Shown: one piece after another, positions 29,610 through 35,690 of the stretch
How positions within the stretch are numbered: the stretch's first letter is position 1
Layout: each line of letters starts with the position of its first letter
NCBI RefSeq assembly: GCF_000003815.2
Contig: NC_049994.1
Coordinates: 18,129,934-18,165,623 of the forward strand
Reading direction: 5' to 3'
From: Branchiostoma floridae
Lineage: Eukaryota; Chordata; Leptocardii; Amphioxiformes; Branchiostomatidae
Length of the DNA: 35,690 bases
Translations under genes and position numbers: made by a program
The notes under the pieces: generated by a model
Told to the model about the DNA's origin: nothing
Database searches by the model: none
Seen by the model: the letters and a program-made list of their open reading frames with translations, nothing else

Positions 29610-32600
29610 ATTATTCCTTCCAAAGACAAACTACACACAACGCAGAAATTCTCTCTCACCCACAGAACAAAAAGTTCTTTCACCTCGGGGGCTTTCCCCG
29701 CCAACCCGGCTGTAGGAGTGAGCGATTTATTTTGGTCTGAGTGAGAGCGAAATTTGGTCGATGTGAGAGCGCCTTTGGAGTAGTGGAAGAATAACTTGCT
29801 TGAGTTTTCATATCTTCTTAAAGGCAATGAACAGCGCCAGTTTCCAATAATAAACCTTTTCAAAAATGACATTCTGTTATATTATAGACATTTCCTCGAC
29901 AATCATATCATTCCGACACACAACGCAGAATTTCTCTCTCACCCACGGAACAAAAAGTTCTCTCACCTCGGAAGCTTTCCCCGCCGATCAGGCTGGAGGA
30001 GTGAGCGATTTTTTTGGTCTGAGTGAGAGCGAAATTTGGTCGATGTGAGAGCGCTTTCGGAGTAGTGGAAGAATAACTTTCTTGAGTTTTCTGAACTTCC
30101 AAATGGCAATAAACAGTGTCATTTTCTTGTTTCCACTAATAAACCTTTTTAACAATGACATTCTGTTATATTATAGACATTTCCTCGACAGTCATATTAT
30201 TCCGACACACAACGCTGAAATTCTCTCTCACCCACAGAACAAAAAGTTCTCTCACTCCGCGAGGCTTCCCCTACCAACCCGGCTGGAGGAGTGAGCGATT
30301 ACTTTGGTCTGAGTGAGAGCGAAACTTTGCGATGTGAGAGCGCTTTCGGAGTAGTGGAAGAATAACTTTCTTGAGTTTTCTTAACTTCTAAAGGGGAATG
30401 AACAGTGTCATTTTCTTCAGTTTCCAATAATAAACCATTTTAACAATGACATTCTGTTATATTATAGACATTTCCTCGACAATCACTTTATTCCGACACA
30501 CAACGCAGAAATTCTCTCTCACCCACAGAACAAAAAGTTCTTTCACCTCGGGGGCTTTCCCCGCCGATCTGGCTGGAGGAGTGAGCGATTTATTTTGGTC
30601 TGAGTGAGAGCGAAATTTGGTCGATGTGAGAGCGCTTTCGGAGTAGTGGAAGAATAACTTGCTTGAGTTTTCATATCTTCTTAAAGACAATGAACAGCGT
30701 CATTTTCTCCAGTTTCCAATAATAAACCTTTTCGAAAATGACATTCTGTTATATTATAGACATTTCCTCGACAATCATATCATTTCCGACACACAACGCA
30801 GAAATTCTCTCTCACCCACGGAACAAAAAGTTCTCTCACCTCGGAGGCTTTCCCCGCCGATCAGGCTGGAGGAGTAAGCGATTTTTTTGGTCTGAGTGAG
30901 AGCGAAATATGGTCGATGTGAGAGCGCTTTCGGAGTAGTGGAAGAATAACTTCTTTCATCATTTCTTTACTTCAAACGCATGTTAAACACTGACATTTTG
31001 TATAGTTTGAAACGATATACATCAAACACTAACAATCACTTAAACCAAAGATATTGTCTTGACGATCAGTCTTTTTCCGACACTCAACGCTAAAATTCTG
31101 TCTCACACACAGAACAAAAAGTTCTCTCACTTCGAGGGCTTTTCCTGCCAACCTGGCCGGAGGAGTGAGCGATTTTTTGGGTCTGAGTGAGAGCGAAATT
31201 TGGTCGATGTGAGAGCGCTTTCGGAATAGTGCAAGAACAACTTCCTTCATCATTTCTTTACTTCAAACGCATGTTAAACACTGACATTTTGTATAGTTTG
31301 AAACGATATACATCATACACTAACAATCACTTAAACCAAAGACATTGTCTTGACGATCAGTCTTTTTCCGACACTCAACGCTAAAATTCTCTCTCACACA
31401 CAGAACAAAAAGTTCTCTCACTTCGGGAGGCTTTCCCTGCAAACCCGGATGGAGGAGTGAGCGATTTTTTGGTCTGAGTGAGAGCGACACTTTGTCGATG
31501 TGAGAGCGCTTTCGGAGTAGTGAAAGAACAACTTCTTTTAGTATTTTTTACTTAAAACCCAAAATAAACGCAGACATTTTGTTTAGTTTGTAACGATATA
31601 TACTATACAATACCAATCACTTATACCAAATATTAAAGATATTGTCTTGACAATCAATCTATTTCCGACACACAACGCTGAAATTCTCTCTCACCCACAG
31701 AACAAAAAGTTCTCTCACTTCGGGAGGCTTCCCTGCCAACGCGGCTGTAGGAGTGAGCGCTTTTTTGGGTCTGAGTGAGTGCGAACTTTTGTCGATGTGA
31801 GAGCGCTTTTGGAGTAGTGAAAGAATAACTTCTTTTAGTATTTTTTACTTAAAACCCAAAATAAACGCTGACATTTTGTTTAGTTTGTAACGATATATAC
31901 TATACAATAACAATCACTTATACCAAATATTAAAGATATTGTTTTGATAATCAATCTTTTTCCGACACACAACGCTGAAATTCTCTTTCACCCACAGAAC
32001 AAAAAGTTCTCTCACTCCGGGAGGCTTCCCTGCCAACGCGGCTGTAGGAGTGAGCGATTTTTTGGGTCTGAGTGAGTGCGAACTTTTGTCGATGTGAGAG
32101 CGCTTTTGGAGTAGTGAAAGAATAACTTCTTTTAGTATTTTTTACTTAAAACCCAAAATAAACGCTGACATTTTGTTTAGTTTGTAACGATATATACTAT
32201 ACAATAACAATCACTTATACCAAATATTAAAGATATTGTTTTGATAATCAATCGTTTTCCGACACACAACGCTGAAATTCTCTTTCACCCACAGAACAAA
32301 AAGTTCTCTCACTCCGGGAGGCTTCCCTGCCAACGCGGCTGTAGGAGTGAGCGCTTTTTTGGGTCTGAGTGAGTGCGAACTTTTGTCGATGTGAGAGCGC
32401 TTTTGGAGTAGTGAAAGAACAACTTCTTTAAGTATTTTTTACTAAAAACGCAAAATAATCACTGGCATTTTTTTTCAGTTTGTAACGATATACACCATAC
32501 AATAACAATCACTTATACCAAATATTAAAGATATTGTCTTGACAATCAATCTTTTTCCGACACACAACGCTGAAATTCTCTTTCACCCACAGAACAAAAT

Positions 32601-35120
32601 GTTCTCTTACTTCGGGAGGCTTCCTTGCCAACCCGGCTGTAGGAGTGAGCGCTTTTTGGGGTCTGAGTGAGTGCGAACTTTTGTCGATGTGAGAGCGCTT
32701 TTGGAGTAGTGAAAGAACAACTTCTTTTAGTATTTTTTACTTAAAACTCAAAATAAACACTGACATTTTGTCTAATTTGTAACGATATCAACTATACAAT
32801 AACAATCACTTATACCAAATACTAAAGATATTGCCTTGACAATCAATCTCTCTCCGACACACAACGCTGAAATTCTCTCTCACCCACAGAACAAAAAGTT
32901 CTCTCACTTCGGGAGGCTTCCCTGCCAACCCGGCTGTAGGAGTGAGCAATTTTTTTGGTCTGAGTGAGTGCGATTTTTTGTCGATGTGAGAGCGATTTTG
33001 GAGTAGTGAAAGAACAACTTCTTTTAGTATTTTTTTTACTTAAAACGCCAAATAAATGCTGACATTTTGTTTAGTTTGTAACGATATACACTATACAATA
33101 ACAATCACTTATACCAAATATTAAAGATATTGTCTTGACAATCAATCTTTATCCGACACACAACGCTGAAATTCTCTTTCACCCACAGAACAAAAAGTTC
33201 TCTCACTCCGGGAGGCTTCCCTGCCAACGCGGCTGTAGGAGTGAGCGATTTTTTGGTCTGAGTGAGTGCGAACTTTTGTCGATGTGAGAGCGCTTTCGGA
33301 ATAGTGAAAGAACAACTTCTTTTAGTATTTTTTTACTTAAAACGCAAAATAAACGCAGACATTTTGTTTAGTTTGTAACGATATAAACTATACAATACCA
33401 ATCACTTATACCAAATATTAAAGATATTGTCTTGACAATCAATCTTTTTCCGACACACAACGCTAAAATTCTCTCTCACACACAGAACAAAAAGTTCTCT
33501 CACTTCGGGAACTTCCCCTGCCAAAGCGGCTGTAGGAGTGAGCGCTTTTTGGGGTCTGAGTGAGTGCGAACTTTTGTCGATGTGAGAGCGCTTTTGGAGT
33601 ACTGAAAGAACAACTTCTTTTAGTATTTTTTTACTTCAAACGCAAAATAAACACTGACATTCTGTTTAGTTTGTAACGATATACACTATACAATAACAAT
33701 CACTTATACCAAATATTAAAGATATTGTCTTGACAATCAATCTTTTTCCGATACACAACGCTAAAATTCTCTCTCACACACAGAACAAAAAGTTCTCTCA
33801 CTTCGGGAACTTCCCCTGCCAACGCGGCTGTAGGAGTGAGCGCTTTTTGGGGTCTGAGTGAGTGCGAACTTTTGTCGATGTGAGAGCGCTTTTGGAGTAG
33901 TGAAAGAAAAACTTCTTTTTGTACTTTTTTACTTAAAACGCAAAAAAAACTTAGACATTTTGTTTAGTTTGTAACGATATACACTATACAATACCAATCA
34001 CTTATACCAAATATTAAAGATATTGTCTTGACAATCAATCTTTTTCCGATACACAACGCTAAAATTCTCTCTCACACACAGAACAAAAAGTTCTCTCACT
34101 TCGGGAGGCTTCCTTGCCAACCCGGCTGTAGGAGTGAGCGCTTTTTGGGGTCTGAGTGAGTGCGAACTTTTGTCGATGTGAGAGCGCTTTTGGAGTACTG
34201 AAAGAATAACTTCTTTTAGTATTTTTTACTTAAAACTCAAAATAAACACTGACATTTTGTCTAATTTGTAACGATATCAACTATACAATAACAATCACTT
34301 ATACCAAATACTAAAGATATTGCCTTGACAATCAATCTCTCTCCGACACACAACGCTAAAATTCTCTCTCACCCACAGAACAAAAAGTTCTCTCACTTCG
34401 GGAGGCTTCCCTGCCAACCCGGCTGTAGGAGTGAGCAATTTTTTTGGTCTGAGTGAGTGCGAATTTTTGTCGATGTGAGAGCGATTTTGGAGTAGTGAAA
34501 GAACAACTTCTTTTAGTATTTTTTTTACTTAAAACGCCAAATAAATGCTGACATTTTGTTTAGTTTGTAACGATATACACTATACAATAACAATCACTTA
34601 TACCAAATATTAAAGATATTGTCTTGACAATCAATCTTTATCCGACACACAACGCTGAAATTCTCTTTCACCCACAGAACAAAAAGTTCTCTCACTCCGG
34701 GAGGCTTCCCTGCCAACGCGGCTGTAGGAGTGAGCGATTTTTTTGGTCTGAGTGAGTGCGAACTTTTGTCGATGTGAGAGCGCTTTCGGAATACTGAAAG
34801 AACAACTTCTTTTAGTATTTTTTTACTTAAAACGCAAAATAAACGCAGACATTTTGTTTAGTTTGTAACGATATAAACTATACAATACCAATCACTTATA
34901 CCAAATATTAAAGATATTGTCTTGACAATCAATCTTTTTCCGACACACAACGCTAAAATTCTCTCTCACACACAGAACAAAAAGTTCTCTCACTTTGGGA
35001 ACTTCCCCTGCCAAAGCGGCTGTAGGAGTGAGCGCTTTTTGGGGTCTGAGTGAGTGCGAACTTTTGTCGATGTGAGAGCGCTTTTGGAGTAGTGAAAGAA
35101 CAACTTCTTTTAGTATTTTT
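29610..35120 (+). repeat. Satellite array, about 19 monomers of 283-299 bp
   Basis: The landmark CAACGC(A/T)(G/A)AAATTCTCT occurs at 29641, 29924, 30213, 30504, 30797, 31088, 31379, 31676, 31973, 32270, 32568, 32865, 33164, 33461, 33759, 34057, 34354, 34653 and 34951. Each monomer has a conserved half of ~170 bp, with AGAACAAAAAGTTCT, GGAGTGAGCG, GGTCTGAGTGAG and TCGATGTGAGAGCG, and a variable AT-rich half. Three types of variable half follow each other from left to right (copies 1-5, 5-7, 7-19). The short frames within it are not genes. Confidence 0.97.
32568..35110 (+). repeat. Block duplication (offset five monomers) within the satellite
   Basis: Monomers 11, 12, 13 and 14 match 16, 17, 18 and 19 at diagnostic variants, at an offset of about 1,489 bp. 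Examples are the change to GTCTAATTTGTAACGATATC in 11 and 16, GTGAGCAATTTTTTTGG in 12 and 17, and CCCTGCCAAAGCGG in 14 and 19. Confidence 0.85.
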
Positions 35121-35630
35121 TGCATTTTGCGACTTGCAGACCTTTATATACCTGTTAAAACAGGCATTTCTTCAACATGTTCGCACTGGCGCAGTGGTTA
35201 AAGTTTACGCATTCTAAACCAAAGCACCCGGTTCGACTCCGGGGAGGTAGATTTTTTTTTTTCTTTTTTACACCATTAAAATACTAATTTTTACATCCAT
35301 TTGGCCACACCAATTTATTTCTTTGGTTAACGAATTCGCCGCTTCGTTTTTTTGCCGAATAGAAATAAAAATAAAAAAACAACTTAAAAATGCCCCGCAA
35401 CAGAGCTCACTAAAAAACAGGCAGTGTAGTGAAATTTGCTGCAGTTCACGCAAATTTTAACAGGTGGCGTCTAGATCTAGATTCAGGCACATATGTGAAT
35501 CTCTCCATGCGCCAATATCAGGTTTAGTTACTCTGTTCTATTTATATGACATTCTAATAACTAGAAAAAAACGTTCACACACGCAAACATTGGCAAAATG
35601 CCAGCTTTTTTAAAAGCACTTGTTTTACTT
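35121..35630 (+). mobile_element. Insertion of about 510 bp interrupting the satellite, SINE-like
   Basis: Satellite sequence stops in TTTTAGTATTTTTT and resumes at 35631 as TTTACTTACGCCAAATAAATG, the next part of the same monomer. The inserted DNA is unlike the satellite and begins with a tRNA-like segment. No terminal inverted repeat or clear target duplication was found; the poly-T at the site obscures it. Confidence 0.65.
35171..35260 (+). ncRNA. tRNA-like Pol III element (degenerate tRNA or SINE head)
   Basis: A box A match TGGCGCAGTGGT at about 35187-35198 and a box B match GGTTCGACTCC at 35229-35240 have tRNA spacing, with a T-arm CCCGG-TTCGACT-CCGGG and a possible anticodon stem GTTTA/TAAAC. 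A run of about ten T at 35252 would terminate Pol III. The acceptor arms pair poorly and the D arm is short, so a working tRNA is unlikely; a SINE head or tRNA pseudogene fits better. Confidence 0.55.
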
Positions 35631-35690
35631 ACGCCAAATAAATGCTGACATTTTGTTTAGTTTGTAACGATATACACTATACAATAACCC
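35631..35690 (+). repeat. Satellite monomer resuming at the window edge
   Basis: Matches the variable half of monomers 12 and 17 from ACGCCAAATAAATGCTGACA on. The array therefore extends beyond the window. Confidence 0.9.

Noticed and set aside
29504-31384. Short repeated frames such as those with SHPQNKKF
   Set aside because: They recur with the satellite monomer and break at its variable half.
29610-35120. Regularly spaced repeats resembling a CRISPR array
   Set aside because: Monomers of ~298 bp are homologous along their whole length, without unique spacers, in a eukaryotic setting.
35171-35260. Functional tRNA gene
   Set aside because: Acceptor arms pair at only about four of seven positions and the D arm is too short, so it is called tRNA-like only.

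Overview
The window looks like genomic DNA of an invertebrate chordate, most probably a lancelet (Branchiostoma). The reasons are an intron-rich gene that strings together many extracellular modules, a tandem family of C2H2 zinc-finger genes with alternating CGECGYR and CDQCDYS fingers, and a high load of short inverted-repeat elements and minisatellites. The species call is inference; no database was searched.

Positions 1-8640, plus strand: one gene, cut at its 5' end by the window. Fourteen exons join in frame to 1,109 residues plus a stop. The order is a 9-residue Thr-rich mucin-like repeat, C-type lectin domain, LDL-receptor class A module, Frizzled-type cysteine-rich domain, kringle, sushi/CCP, a Thr/Glu/Lys repeat, and a complete Cys-loop (pentameric ligand-gated) channel subunit with ligand-binding domain, M1-M4 and a stop codon. 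The lectin-to-sushi modules are bounded by phase-1 introns, as expected of exon shuffling. The channel half keeps a different intron layout, including a 45-bp and a 110-bp exon. Introns and 3' UTR carry local tandem duplications, a MITE with a 9-bp target duplication, a foldback element and a 21-22 bp repeat. This mosaic channel is the most notable thing in the window.

Positions 8640-14200: mostly intergenic, then a plus-strand zinc-finger pseudogene. It has a 5' noncoding exon ending at 10798, an intron carrying a 22-bp minisatellite, and a coding exon from 11773 with a CAG-to-TAG nonsense change. A 28-bp minisatellite of about 37 copies follows at 13145-14185.

Positions 14200-28700: three minus-strand C2H2 zinc-finger genes in head-to-tail tandem, with coding exons at 27566-26982 (5 fingers), 24432-23212 (12 fingers) and 18273-16153 (23 fingers). 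They share an N-terminal leader of about 50 residues, a splice acceptor just before the ATG and, for two of them and the pseudogene, a related noncoding first exon carrying DR1-like hexamer pairs. Short transposon-like elements have inserted between and inside the units; two of these insertions are supported by empty sites in the neighbouring paralogous unit. A 19-bp minisatellite of about 42 copies lies in the presumed first intron of the 23-finger gene.

Positions 28700-35690: a 48-bp repeat and then a satellite array of at least 19 monomers. The monomer grows from about 283-293 bp at the left to 297-299 bp at the right, and the right end holds a duplicated block of several monomers (offset five monomers). 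About 510 bp with tRNA-like Pol III promoter boxes interrupts the array near 35120-35630, after which the array resumes. The array starts about where the copy of the zinc-finger first-intron sequence at 28612-28690 breaks off, so the 5-finger gene may have been cut off from its ancestral first exon.
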